64,000 nt of DNA. Origin: Dehalococcoidia bacterium (GTDB lineage: Bacteria; Chloroflexota; Dehalococcoidia; SM23-28-2; RBG-16-64-32). Made by a program: the position numbers and the translations under genes. The stretch covers positions 47,955 to 111,954 of the forward strand of contig JAUSFE010000039.1 of the NCBI GenBank assembly GCA_030649945.1. The letters are read 5' to 3'. Below the pieces are notes generated by a model. That model saw only the letters and a program-made list of their open reading frames with translations. It searched no databases and was not told the origin of the DNA. Shown here one piece after another: positions 42,767 through 51,492 of the stretch; within the stretch, counting starts at the first letter, position 1, and each line of letters starts with the position of its first letter.

Positions 42767-45700
42767 CTAGGAGGCAGAGTGCGCTTCCAGCGCCTCGCCA
42801 GTGACGTTGAGAGCCGCCAGCTGCTCTAATGTGCGGCGCAGGCGCTCCCGCCAGCCCTCGCTCAGCTCCACCCGCAGCGTGCTGCGGCCCACCTCCACGC
42901 CCCGGGCGACGATCTCCGACAGGGGCTCCCGCGGCAGCGTTTCGCCCTCCCTCGCGCGGACCACGGCGGACCCATCTTCGGACGCAATCGACTGCACTCC
43001 CGCCTGCTTGCCCAGGGCGCGCAGAGCCACGACGTACAGCAGGTTGCGGGCCAGCGGCGGCGGTGCGCCGAAGCGGTCCACCATCTCCTGGCCCAGGGCG
43101 CTCACCTCCTCCGGGTCCCGCGTGGCGGCCAGGCGCTGGTAGAGGGCCAGCCGCTGGTTGATGTCCGGCACGTACGACGGCGGCAGGTGGGCGGAAAGCG
43201 GCAGGTCAATGGTCAGCTCGGGGCCTTCCCGGTCGGGCGGCGGCAGCTCGCCCCGCAGCAGCGCGCGCATGCGCTCCACCGCGCCGGAGAGCAGCTTGAC
43301 GTAAAGATCGAACCCGACGGCCGCCATGTAGCCGCTCTGCTCCGCGCCCAGGAGGTTGCCGGCCCCGCGGATCTCCAGGTCGCGCAGGGCGATCTGGAAG
43401 CCCGCGCCCAGCTCCGTGGCCTCGAAGATCGTCTGCAGGCGCTGCCGCGCGGTCTCCGTCAGCCGCGCCCGGCGATCGTACAGGAGATAGGCGTAGGCGC
43501 GGTGGGCGCCCCGGCCCACGCGTCCGCGCAACTGGTAGAGCTGGCCCAGGCCCAGCCTGTCCGCCTGGTTGATGACGATGGTGTTGACGTTCGGGATGTC
43601 CAGCCCGGACTCGATGATCGTGGTGCAGACCAGCACGTCCGTGCGGCCGTGCGTGAACTCGCCCATCGCCCGCTCCAGCTCGTGCTCGTCCATCTGGCCG
43701 TGGCCGATGCCGATCGTCGCCTCCGGGACGGCGTCTCGCAGCTTGGCGGCGATCATCTCGATGTTGTGCACGCGGTTGTGCACGAAGTAGACCTGGCCGC
43801 CGCGCTCCAGCTCCCGCAGGATGGCCTCGCGGACGAGATGGTCGTCGAACTCGGAGACGTAGGTCTTGATCGGCAGGCGCTCCTCCGGCGGCGTCTCCAT
43901 GGTGGACATATCGCGGATGCCGCCCAGGGCCATGTACAGCGTGCGCGGGATGGGCGTGGCGGACAGCGTGAGGACGTCCACCTCCCGCCGCATCTTCTTC
44001 AGGTGCTCCTTGTGGGCCACGCCGAACCGCTGCTCCTCGTCGATCACGGCCAGGCCCAGGTCCTTGAAGCTGACGTCCTTCTGCAGCAGGCGGTGGGTGC
44101 CGATGACGATATCGATCGTGCCGGCGGCCAGCGCCTCCACGATCTCGCGCTGCTCGGCGTCCGAACGAAAGCGGGAGAGCACGTCCACGCGCACGGGGAA
44201 GGCCGCCAGGCGCTCGCGGAAGGTCTCGTAGTGCTGCTGGGCCAGGACGGTGGTGGGCACCAGCACAGCGGCCTGCCGCCCGTCCAGGGCGGCCTTGAAG
44301 GCGGCGCGCACGGCGATCTCCGTCTTGCCGTAGCCCACGTCGCCGCAGACCAGGCGGTCCATGGGGCGCGGCGTCTCCATGTCGCGCTTGACGGCGGCAA
44401 TGGCGGCGGTCTGGTCCGCCGTCTCGACGTAGGGGAAGGAGGCCTCCAGCTCCATCTGCCAGGGCGCGTCCGGCGGGAAGGCGTGGCCGGGCAACGCCTC
44501 GCGGGCGGCGTAAAGCTGCAGCAGGTCGCGGGCCAGCAGCGCGACGGCGCCGCGCACCCGCTGCTTGGCGCGCTGCCATTCGCCGCTGCCCAGGCGCGTC
44601 AGGTGCGGCTCCCGGTCCGAAGGGCCGATGTAACGGGAGACGCGGTCCAGCTGGTCGGTGGGGACGAAGAGTTTATCCCCCTCGGCGTAGCGCACCTCCA
44701 GGTACTCGCGCTCATGACCGTCCACGGACATGCGCACCAGCCCGGCGAAGCGGCCAATGCCGTGATCTATGTGCACCACGTAGCTACCCTCGGTCAGCTC
44801 GGCCAGGAACGCCTCGCGGTTGATGGCGCGGCGGGGCGGGCCGCGGCGCTGCTTGGCGAAGCCGAAGATCTCGGTGTCGGTCAGCAGCGTCAGTTCCACG
44901 CCGTCTGCGGAGAGCCGCCAGCCCTCCGGCAGAGAGCCCTGGACGAGGGCGACGAGCGGCGCCTGCGCGACGACGCCGGAGGCGACCGCCGCCGGCTGGC
45001 CCTGCTCCTGGAAGAGCTCTGCGAGGCGCTGTGCTTGCTGCGAGACGATGACGGTGCGGCGTCCGGCGCGGGCCTCCGTCACCGTCTCCGAGACCAGCTT
45101 GCGCAATTGGCCTCCGTAGGCGGCAGGCGCGCCGAACGGCAGCCGCAAGGCGCCGGAGTGCTCCTCGGTGGCCCAGCGCGCCAGGCGGATCGATCCGCCT
45201 GAGGCGGACCCGATCGCCTCGCGCAGGCGGGGCCACGTCTCAAGCGGGGAAGGCAGGCCCAGGGGGATCTCGCCGCGGCCCTCCAGCTCGGCGCGCGCCG
45301 CCTCCGCCTGCTCCTCGGCCTCCTGCACGGCCGCCTCCAGGTCCGGCTCCTCGTCCAGGACCAGCAGGGCGCCGTCCGCCAGGTGGTCCAGCAGCGGGGC
45401 CGGCGCCAGCAAGGGCACGTAGCAATGCCGGTCGCGGAAGGGCAGGCCTGCGCGCAGCATGGAGACCTCTTCCTGGAAGCGCTCGCGCACCGCCGGCGGG
45501 CAGCGGGAGCAGTCCGCGCGGGCCAGCGCCTCGATCTCCGCCTCCAGGCCGGCCGGGAAAAGCTCCTGCGCCGCCGTAATCTCCAGTTCCTCCACGGCCC
45601 CGGCGGAGCGCTGAGTCGCGGGGTCGAAGAGGCGCAGGCTTTCGATCTCGCTGCCCACCAGCTCGATGCGGACGGGGAGCTCCGAGCAGGGCGGGAAGAC

Positions 45701-46258
45701 ATCGATGATGCCGCCGCGGCGGCTGGTCTCGCCGGCCTCCTGGACCAGCGGCTGCAGCGTGTAACCCATCCCGGCCAGGTCGCGCAGGAAGGCCTCCATC
45801 TCCAGCCGGCCGCCGGCCCGCAGCGTGCGCGTCGCCTCGCGCACGTCCCGGGGCGAGAGCGTCCGCTGCGCCACAGCGAGGGCGGAGGCGACGATGATGC
45901 GCTGCTCCCCCCGCGCCAGGGAGAGGACGGCCCGCAGGCGGTCTCGCACGGTCTCCAGGGGCGGGGCCAGGCGCTCGTAAGGGACGGCGTCGCGCGCCGG
46001 GAAAAGGAGCACGCGGGGGGCGGCGTCGGGCCCCAGCCAGGCGGCGAGGTCGTCGGCGAGGGCCTCGGCCCGGTCCGGGCGCGAGGTGACGATGAGGACG
46101 GGGCCGGCCCAACGGCGCACGGCCGCGGCCAGGGCGGCCGGTTTCGCGGCGTCCGGCACGCCGATGGTCTGGTCCCCGGTGGGCCGGCCCAGGCTCTCCT
46201 GCAGCAGCCGCACGCCCGGCTCCCCTTCGATGACCGATAGCAGTCCGCTCAGATCCAT
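42767..46258 (-). CDS. mfd: Transcription-repair coupling factor
   Basis: 1163 residues, normal length. Mfd removes RNA polymerase stalled at lesions and recruits UvrA. N-terminal UvrB-like part; RNA polymerase interaction domain YVVHIDHGIGRFAGLV with VRYAEGDKLFVPTDQLDRVS; translocase with Walker A CGDVGYGKTEIAVRAA, box II VIDEEQRFGV, TLSATPIPRTLYMA, VVNQADR-like motif and QLRGRVGRG; C-terminal TRCF domain. The start at 46258 begins MDLSGLLSVIEG; the frame runs on upstream into family D repeats, which are excluded. Same strand as pth upstream, though 690 bp of repeats now separate the two. Confidence 0.96.
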   Translation of the reverse strand: MDLSGLLSVIEGEPGVRLLQESLGRPTGDQTIGVPDAAKPAALAAAVRRWAGPVLIVTSRPDRAEALADDLAAWLGPDAAPRVLLFPARDAVPYERLAPPLETVRDRLRAVLSLARGEQRIIVASALAVAQRTLSPRDVREATRTLRAGGRLEMEAFLRDLAGMGYTLQPLVQEAGETSRRGGIIDVFPPCSELPVRIELVGSEIESLRLFDPATQRSAGAVEELEITAAQELFPAGLEAEIEALARADCSRCPPAVRERFQEEVSMLRAGLPFRDRHCYVPLLAPAPLLDHLADGALLVLDEEPDLEAAVQEAEEQAEAARAELEGRGEIPLGLPSPLETWPRLREAIGSASGGSIRLARWATEEHSGALRLPFGAPAAYGGQLRKLVSETVTEARAGRRTVIVSQQAQRLAELFQEQGQPAAVASGVVAQAPLVALVQGSLPEGWRLSADGVELTLLTDTEIFGFAKQRRGPPRRAINREAFLAELTEGSYVVHIDHGIGRFAGLVRMSVDGHEREYLEVRYAEGDKLFVPTDQLDRVSRYIGPSDREPHLTRLGSGEWQRAKQRVRGAVALLARDLLQLYAAREALPGHAFPPDAPWQMELEASFPYVETADQTAAIAAVKRDMETPRPMDRLVCGDVGYGKTEIAVRAAFKAALDGRQAAVLVPTTVLAQQHYETFRERLAAFPVRVDVLSRFRSDAEQREIVEALAAGTIDIVIGTHRLLQKDVSFKDLGLAVIDEEQRFGVAHKEHLKKMRREVDVLTLSATPIPRTLYMALGGIRDMSTMETPPEERLPIKTYVSEFDDHLVREAILRELERGGQVYFVHNRVHNIEMIAAKLRDAVPEATIGIGHGQMDEHELERAMGEFTHGRTDVLVCTTIIESGLDIPNVNTIVINQADRLGLGQLYQLRGRVGRGAHRAYAYLLYDRRARLTETARQRLQTIFEATELGAGFQIALRDLEIRGAGNLLGAEQSGYMAAVGFDLYVKLLSGAVERMRALLRGELPPPDREGPELTIDLPLSAHLPPSYVPDINQRLALYQRLAATRDPEEVSALGQEMVDRFGAPPPLARNLLYVVALRALGKQAGVQSIASEDGSAVVRAREGETLPREPLSEIVARGVEVGRSTLRVELSEGWRERLRRTLEQLAALNVTGEALEAHSAS

Positions 46259-46369
46259 GTTCGCATGCCGAAAGACAACGCCTTTAGGGGCCCCGAAGCG
46301 TTCGGGGCCCCTGCTGGCAAGAATTGTAGCAGAGGCGCGCGCCTGCCGTGGTTCCCACGGACATTGGGC

Positions 46370-46925
46370 GTAGGGGCGAATGGCATTCGCCCGCACCCCG
46401 CTCGGGGACGGGGGTACGGCGGTGGGTGCCGCGCCCACAGCGCTACCCGTCGCACAAACACCCGCGTACCACACGGTAGGGGCGCCGCTCGGGGACGGGG
46501 GCGGGGCGGTGGGTGCCGCGCCTCAGCGCCACCCGTCGCACAAACACCCGCGCCCGCGTACCACGACGGTAGGGGCGCCGCTCGGGGCCGGGGGGCAGGG
46601 CGTGGGGTGCCGCGCCCACAGCGCCACCCGTCGCACAAACACCCGCGTACCACACGGTAGGGGCGCCGCTCGGGGCCGGGGGGCAGGGCGGGTGGGTGCC
46701 GCACCCACAGCGCTACCCGTCGCACAAACACCCGCGCCCGCGTACCACACGGTAGGGGCGCCGCTCGGGGATGGGGGGCGGGGAGGTGGGTGCCGCGCCC
46801 ACAGCGCTACCCGTCGCACAAACACCCGCGCCTGTGTACCACGCCGTAGGGGCGCCGCTCGGGGCCGGGGGGCGGGGCGGTGGGTGCTGCGCCCTACAGC
46901 GCCACCCGTCGCACCAACATCCACG
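46370..46925. repeat. Family D' tandem array, about six units, between pth and mfd
   Basis: One full-length family D unit (46370-46460, with the GGGCGAATGGCATTCGCCC palindrome) followed by about five shortened units of about 88-95 bp lacking the palindrome half (gtaggggcgccgctcgggg...cagcgctacccgtcgcacaaacacccgcg). Non-coding. The array makes up nearly all of the pth-mfd gap. Confidence 0.9.
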
Positions 46926-46947
46926 CCAGGCCGGGGGGCGTGTCCAC

Positions 46948-47562
46948 CTACCGGTTGTACCGGTTCATCGCCGTCTCCACGCCTTCGTTCAGCAGCAGCT
47001 CGATGGCCTCCGCCGCGCGGCCGATGGCCTCGTGCAGGGCCTTCGCTTCCACCGGGCCGGGGTCGCTCAGCACCCAGCCGGCGACGACGTCCGGGTCCCA
47101 GGCGGGCTCGCCGGCCACGTGGGGGCGGCCGATGCCGATGCGCACGCGGGGGAAGCCGCTGCCGGCGATGGCGCCGATGATGGACCGGAGGCCGTTATGG
47201 CCTCCGTGGCTGCCCTGGGCCTTCAGCCGCAGCCTGCCGGCCGGCAGGTCCAGGTCGTCGTAGACGACGACGAGCCGCTCCGGCGCGATGCCCGAGTGGC
47301 GGAGAGCGGCGGCGACGGCCTGGCCGCTGTGGTTGACGAAGGTGCGCGGCTTGAGGAGGAGCACCGGGGTGGCGCCGATGGTGCCCTCGCCCAGCGCCGC
47401 CAGCCGCCGCGTCTTGAGGTTGATGCCGTGGAGGCGGGCCAGCCGGTTAACGCACCAGTAGCCCACGTTGTGGCGGTTGTGAGCGTAGGCCGGGCCCGGG
47501 TTGCCAAGCCCCGCGATCAGCCAGCGCTCTGCAGCCTGCCCTGAGCCTTTGGAAGGGGACAC
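46948..47562 (-). CDS. pth: Peptidyl-tRNA hydrolase
   Basis: 204 residues, normal length. Releases peptides from tRNA dropped by ribosomes. IAGLGNPGPAYAHNRHNVG contains catalytic His31; LKPRTFVNHSGQAV; VVYDDLDLPAGRLRLKAQGSHGGHNGL; and FPRVRIGIGRP match the family. The pth-mfd order is a common bacterial pairing. The N-terminal eleven residues are extra. No obvious leader; the start is 10 bp from the preceding gene's stop. Confidence 0.96.
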   Translation of the reverse strand: MSPSKGSGQAAERWLIAGLGNPGPAYAHNRHNVGYWCVNRLARLHGINLKTRRLAALGEGTIGATPVLLLKPRTFVNHSGQAVAAALRHSGIAPERLVVVYDDLDLPAGRLRLKAQGSHGGHNGLRSIIGAIAGSGFPRVRIGIGRPHVAGEPAWDPDVVAGWVLSDPGPVEAKALHEAIGRAAEAIELLLNEGVETAMNRYNR

Positions 47563-47571
47563 GCCGCCATT

Positions 47572-49266
47572 TTAGCCTATGTCGCTGCCGCCCCCGGGCG
47601 CTCCGCGGCGGCTGCCCTCTGTGCGCCTCTTCTGCGGCCGGGCCTGCCTGCCGGTAGGCAGGGCGGGCGGGAGCGAGCGCTGCGCCCCCCGAAAGGCGCG
47701 CTGGATGACGTGGGCCATCTCCACCAGGGCCTCGCGGGCCTCCTGGTCGTCCGGGACCACGCCCTGCTGCAGGCCCGCGAAGATGGGCTCCAGCACGGCG
47801 CCGATGCGCGCCTCCACCAGGAACCGGCGGAGGTAGCCCACCATCTCGTCGTCCATGATATCGGCGAGGGACGAGATCTGGGTGGCCTGGACGACCTTCA
47901 GGAAGCGCTCTACGCGGGCGTCGCCGCTGCGTTCCAGAATCTGGCGCACGGCGACGGAGGAGAGGCGGGCCATCTGGCGCTGGAGCGCGCGCTGAATGCG
48001 GTCCAGCGTCTCCTCCGCGGCCTCACGCGGCGGCGGCTCGCCCAGCCGGACGCGGCAGCCGGGGCAGAAAGCCGATTCGCCCGGATCAGGCGGCAGCTCG
48101 CAGGCGGCGCTGCGAGAGAGCAAATCTTCGTATTCGGCCAGCGTGGCCTCGCCGGTGGGCGGGCCGAGCTCCAGGAGGGAGTTGAGGCGAGCCAGCGCGC
48201 GGGCGTAGCCGGTGACCGCCTGCAACCGCGAATGCAGCTTCGCCGTCTCCTGCCAGTAGGCCGTGTGGTGCGCGGCGTAAGCCTTGCGGTACCGGGTCCA
48301 GAAGTGCTCGAAGGCCATCTTCGCCGTGTCCAGGCGCTGCGGTTCGGGGACCAGGCTGGCGAAGCGCAACTGCTCGGCGACGATGGCGTGGTCCACCGTC
48401 AGGTCGGAACCACCGGGCGGCAGGACCGCCGCGGCCAGGGCCGACTGCATATCGAGGACTGCGAAGGCCTGCGCCGGACGCTCCGCCAGCGCGCGCAGGA
48501 GATAGACGTCGTCCAGGAGCGCCGTCCGCGGCTCGTAGAGGCGGCTGGCGCAGAGGAGAAAGGCGCGGGCGTCGCTCTCGTTCGCGAGTTCGGAAATGCG
48601 CTCGAAGGCGGACTGCGCCGCCTCGGGGGGCTCGCCGCCGGGACCGAGGCCCGCCTTCTGCGAGCGCCCGAGGAGTTCCCGCATGCCCTCCTGTACCTGC
48701 AGCCGGTCAGAAGTGCGCGGCGGGCTGGGCGCGGCGAGGGCGAGAGCCAGGTAGTCGATGGTATCGGCGAGGTCCTGTGCGTACAGCAACTCCCGTCCCA
48801 GGAGCTCGAAGCGTTGTTCGCCCCCGGCGAAGGCCTGCGCGGCCGTGACGCCTATCTCGCAGGCCGCCTCAAGGCGCCCGCGGGCGAGGAGATCGCTATC
48901 GAAAGCTGCCGGCGAGCGACCGTAGGCGGCTGCGGGCTCCGCCACGCGCCGGGGAGGCGCCGCTGGCTGCGCCGGGATGCAGACGACAGTGCAGCGCGGG
49001 AGCGGGCCCAGGGGTGGGGAGGGGCGCTCCAGGATAACGATGCGGAAATGGGCCTGGAGGCGGTCCAGCGAAGGCGCTGCGGCGGGATCCCAGGCGGGGA
49101 GCCTGACGACGACGCCGCGGCGCCGCTCGCCGGTCGCATCGGGCGCCCAGATGTCGCGGACAACATCAATGCCCTGGTCGGGCGCCGCTTCGGCCGTTGG
49201 CCCGGGCCGAGCTTGGGATGGCCACCCGCCGCCTGGTCCCGCCCGGCCGCTGGCATCTGAACCCAT
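47572..49266 (-). CDS. Large protein of unknown function upstream of pth
   Basis: 564 residues from the ATG at 49266, which has GGAGGA about 10 nt upstream. No domain recognised. Features: a Pro/Ala-rich N-terminus, mostly helical middle (ELLGRELLYAQDLADTIDYL, AVLDMQSALAAAVLP), one CxxC pair (FCPGCRVRLG) that could bind zinc, and a Lys/Arg-rich C-terminal tail that crosses a CCTGCCTGCCGGTAGGCAGG palindromic repeat. Same strand and 9 bp from pth, so probably in one transcript with it and mfd. Not assigned. Confidence 0.6.
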   Translation of the reverse strand: MGSDASGRAGPGGGWPSQARPGPTAEAAPDQGIDVVRDIWAPDATGERRRGVVVRLPAWDPAAAPSLDRLQAHFRIVILERPSPPLGPLPRCTVVCIPAQPAAPPRRVAEPAAAYGRSPAAFDSDLLARGRLEAACEIGVTAAQAFAGGEQRFELLGRELLYAQDLADTIDYLALALAAPSPPRTSDRLQVQEGMRELLGRSQKAGLGPGGEPPEAAQSAFERISELANESDARAFLLCASRLYEPRTALLDDVYLLRALAERPAQAFAVLDMQSALAAAVLPPGGSDLTVDHAIVAEQLRFASLVPEPQRLDTAKMAFEHFWTRYRKAYAAHHTAYWQETAKLHSRLQAVTGYARALARLNSLLELGPPTGEATLAEYEDLLSRSAACELPPDPGESAFCPGCRVRLGEPPPREAAEETLDRIQRALQRQMARLSSVAVRQILERSGDARVERFLKVVQATQISSLADIMDDEMVGYLRRFLVEARIGAVLEPIFAGLQQGVVPDDQEAREALVEMAHVIQRAFRGAQRSLPPALPTGRQARPQKRRTEGSRRGAPGGGSDIG

Positions 49267-49325
49267 GCCCCGGTATCCTCCTGTGCGCGTTCTGTACGCG
49301 TTCTTGGCAGCATGATAGCACAGAC

Positions 49326-49582
49326 TAGTGCACCGTCTCCAAAATACCTTGACTGTATCCCGTGGTACGTTGAGCCTGCCTGCGGTAGGCAGGCGCGGCC
49401 CCATCCCGTGTTGTCATCCCGAGCGCGACGACATCTGCCACGTGGCTCTGCCCAGCTTCGCGAAGGGATCTGGGGTGGGGCAGACCTGCGAGCGAGGGAC
49501 GATGGCGCGCCCGATCCCCTCGTGTACGTCTCTCACTTCAAGGGTGCGCCGTGGTAAGGCTGTTCTTGAGACACTACACTAG
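49326..49582. mobile_element. Family C MITE-like element, copy 2
   Basis: 257 bp from TAGTGCACCGTCTC to the right end GAGACACTACACTAG. Interior blocks tgtatcccgtggtacgttga, cgacatctgccacgtggctc and cgaagggatctggggtgggg are shared with C1, C3, C4 and C5. A cctgcctgcggtaggcagg palindrome is inserted near 49373. Its right CTAG is also the first four bases of the family A element that follows. Confidence 0.8.
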
Positions 49583-49874
49583 CTGTAGTTCCCACGGACG
49601 TTGTTGACAGGTGCCGCCCAGCGGTGCCGCGCCAGGCTGCCCCCTCGCGCAGCACGGGGGGGTACAGGGGGCCCTTCGGCTGCGCTCAGGACAGGCTCCG
49701 CCCCTGTCGGGGGTCTGGGGGTGTCCCCCAGATAACCTCCCGGGCGCCTGCCCGCCTCAGGAGGGGGTGGGTGGGACGCACGGCATGTCGATTGCGGAAC
49801 GGTGGGGCCGGGTGGAAGCCGGGCGCCGCTGGCGAGGCTCATCTCGCCGTAAACAACCTGTGTGGGCACCACAG
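49579..49874. mobile_element. Family A MITE-like element, copy 4, abutting family C
   Basis: 296 bp. Left end CTAGCTGTAGTTCCCACGG; the right end (aacaacctgtgtgggcaccacag) is degraded by a few bases. Interior includes the gggggtctgggggtgtcccc hairpin and a gcgctcaggacaggctccg insertion. The CTAG at 49579-49582 is shared with C2. Confidence 0.75.
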
Positions 49875-49894
49875 ACCACCCGCTGTCGGCTGCC

Positions 49895-51097
49895 CTACTT
49901 GGCGGAGAGGCCGTGACGGGCGCTGGCGCGGGATTCGGCGACGGCGCCGGGGAGGACGGAGAGGACGTAGTCGATCTCCTCCTCTGTGTTCTCCGGGCCG
50001 GCCGTGAGGCGGAGCGCGCCGGCGGCGCGGCGCAGGGGCATGCCGATGGCGACGAGGACGTGCGAGGGCTCCCACGTCGCGGAGTTGCAGGCGCTGCCGG
50101 CGCTGGCCGCGATGCCCAGCTTATCGAGCGCGGACAGGATGCCGTCCGATTCGGCGCCCTCGAAGCTGAAGTGGGCGTTGTTGGGCAGGCGCTGCTCCCG
50201 GTGGCCGTTGAAGGTGGCGGCGGGGACGGCCCGCAGCACGCCCTCGGCCAGCCTGCGGGTGAGGGCGCCGCAGACCGCGCGATAGCTCTCGCGGCCCTGC
50301 TGCGCCTCGCGCAGGGCGACCGCGGTGGCCGCGATGGAGGCGACGTTCTCCGTGCCGGCGCGGCGCTGGCGCTCCTGGCCGCCGCCGCTGAGCTGCGAGA
50401 GGAAGGGTGTGCCGCGCTTTACGTAGAGGACGCCGGCGCCCTTGGGTCCGCTGAACTTGTGGGCGGAGAGGCTGAGCAGGTCTACGCCCAGCTTCGCCAC
50501 ATCCAGATCCAGGGCGTTGGCGCCCTGCACCGCGTCCGTATGCACCGGCACGCGCCGGCGTGCGCCCGGCAGGGACTTTGCTCGCTCGCGCACGGCCTCC
50601 ACGATCCGGGCGATGGGCTGGACCGTCCCGATCTCGTTGTTCGCCAGCATCACGCTCACGAGCACCGTGCGCTCGTTCACGGCGCGCGCGACGCCGTCCG
50701 GGTCCACCATGCCGTAGGCGTCCACCGGCACGTAGGTGATCTCGAAGCCGAACTCCTCCAGGTACTCGCAGGAGTGCAGGACGGCGTGGTGCTCGAGGGT
50801 GGTGGTGACGATGTGGTTGCCCAGGCCGGCCTGCCGCTGGGCGAAGGCCACGCCCTTGACCGCTGCGTTGATGGACTCCGTGCCCGGCCCGGTGAAGACG
50901 GTCTCCTGCGGCCGGCAGTTGAGAACGCCGGCGACGGTGCTGCGCGCCTCGTCGATCGCGCGGGCCGCCTGCCGCCCCAGCGCATAGTTCCCGGAAGGGT
51001 TGCCGTAGGCGTCGCGGAGGAACGGCAGCATCGCCTCCAGCGCCTTCGGATGAAGGCGGGTAGTGGCGGCGTGATCCAGGTAGACGGCGGTCTTCAT
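49895..51097 (-). CDS. Cysteine desulfurase (IscS/NifS family)
   Basis: 400 residues. PLP enzyme releasing sulfur from cysteine for Fe-S clusters, thiolated tRNA or, with SelA-type pathways, selenium chemistry. Seen: AVYLDHAATTRLHPKAL, VFTGPGTESINAAV, LSLSAHKFSGPKG with PLP-lysine 214, and SAGSACNSATWEPSHVL with the catalytic Cys337 on the flexible loop. The segment GPGTESIN departs from the usual GATESNN. The selA gene elsewhere in the window (58020-59411) fits a selenium-using cell. No isc/suf genes adjacent. Confidence 0.92.
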   Translation of the reverse strand: MKTAVYLDHAATTRLHPKALEAMLPFLRDAYGNPSGNYALGRQAARAIDEARSTVAGVLNCRPQETVFTGPGTESINAAVKGVAFAQRQAGLGNHIVTTTLEHHAVLHSCEYLEEFGFEITYVPVDAYGMVDPDGVARAVNERTVLVSVMLANNEIGTVQPIARIVEAVRERAKSLPGARRRVPVHTDAVQGANALDLDVAKLGVDLLSLSAHKFSGPKGAGVLYVKRGTPFLSQLSGGGQERQRRAGTENVASIAATAVALREAQQGRESYRAVCGALTRRLAEGVLRAVPAATFNGHREQRLPNNAHFSFEGAESDGILSALDKLGIAASAGSACNSATWEPSHVLVAIGMPLRRAAGALRLTAGPENTEEEIDYVLSVLPGAVAESRASARHGLSAK

Positions 51098-51225
51098 GGC
51101 GGCGCGGCTGATACGGGGGCGGGGTATGCATCAAGGTTAGCGTGTTTGGTCAGGAAACGCAAAGGGAGCGGGAGGTAGGAAGCCGGCAGGCGGCGCGCCG
51201 GCGGGTGCTGCGCCCAGGCGCGGGG

Positions 51226-51252
51226 CGTAGGGGCGAATGGCATTCGCCCGCA
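51226..51252. repeat. Solo family D palindrome
   Basis: cgtaggggcgaatggcattc and the rest of the GGGCGAATGGCATTCGCCC palindrome in the gap after the desulfurase start. The rest of this 395-bp gap holds the remnant described at 51288. Confidence 0.75.
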
Positions 51253-51287
51253 GGCGGCGTTCCGTGCGCGGGACGGCGCTGGCGCTG

Positions 51288-51375
51288 TCAAACGTCGCGC
51301 GAGTGGATGATGGCCAGAAAGCGCGCAGGGGTCAGGATCTGCACGCCCTCGTAGGCGGGTACCTTCAGGTGCCCG
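51288..51375 (-). pseudogene. Possible C-terminal remnant of a PIN-domain toxin
   Basis: On the minus strand the frame reads GHLKVPAYEGVQILTPARFL then AIIHSRDV stop, similar to the end of PIN-domain VapC-like proteins (GIRIVTPxEFL). Only this tail is recognisable, and there is no antitoxin. Tentative. Confidence 0.35.
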
Positions 51376-51492
51376 CAACCGGGGGTGGGGGTGGAGGCAG
51401 ACGCCGCGCAGGCGAAGGGAAGCCGGCTGTGGAGGCCTCGTATGCCGCTGCCAGCCGGCATCGTGGATTGCATGGCGCCCACGGCCCGGCTC

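Noticed and set aside
42767..46474. 1235-residue version of Mfd
   Set aside because: The extra N-terminus is family D repeat DNA; the normal start is 46258.
46260..47180. Long plus-strand frames in the pth-mfd gap
   Set aside because: They are periodic translations of the family D' array.
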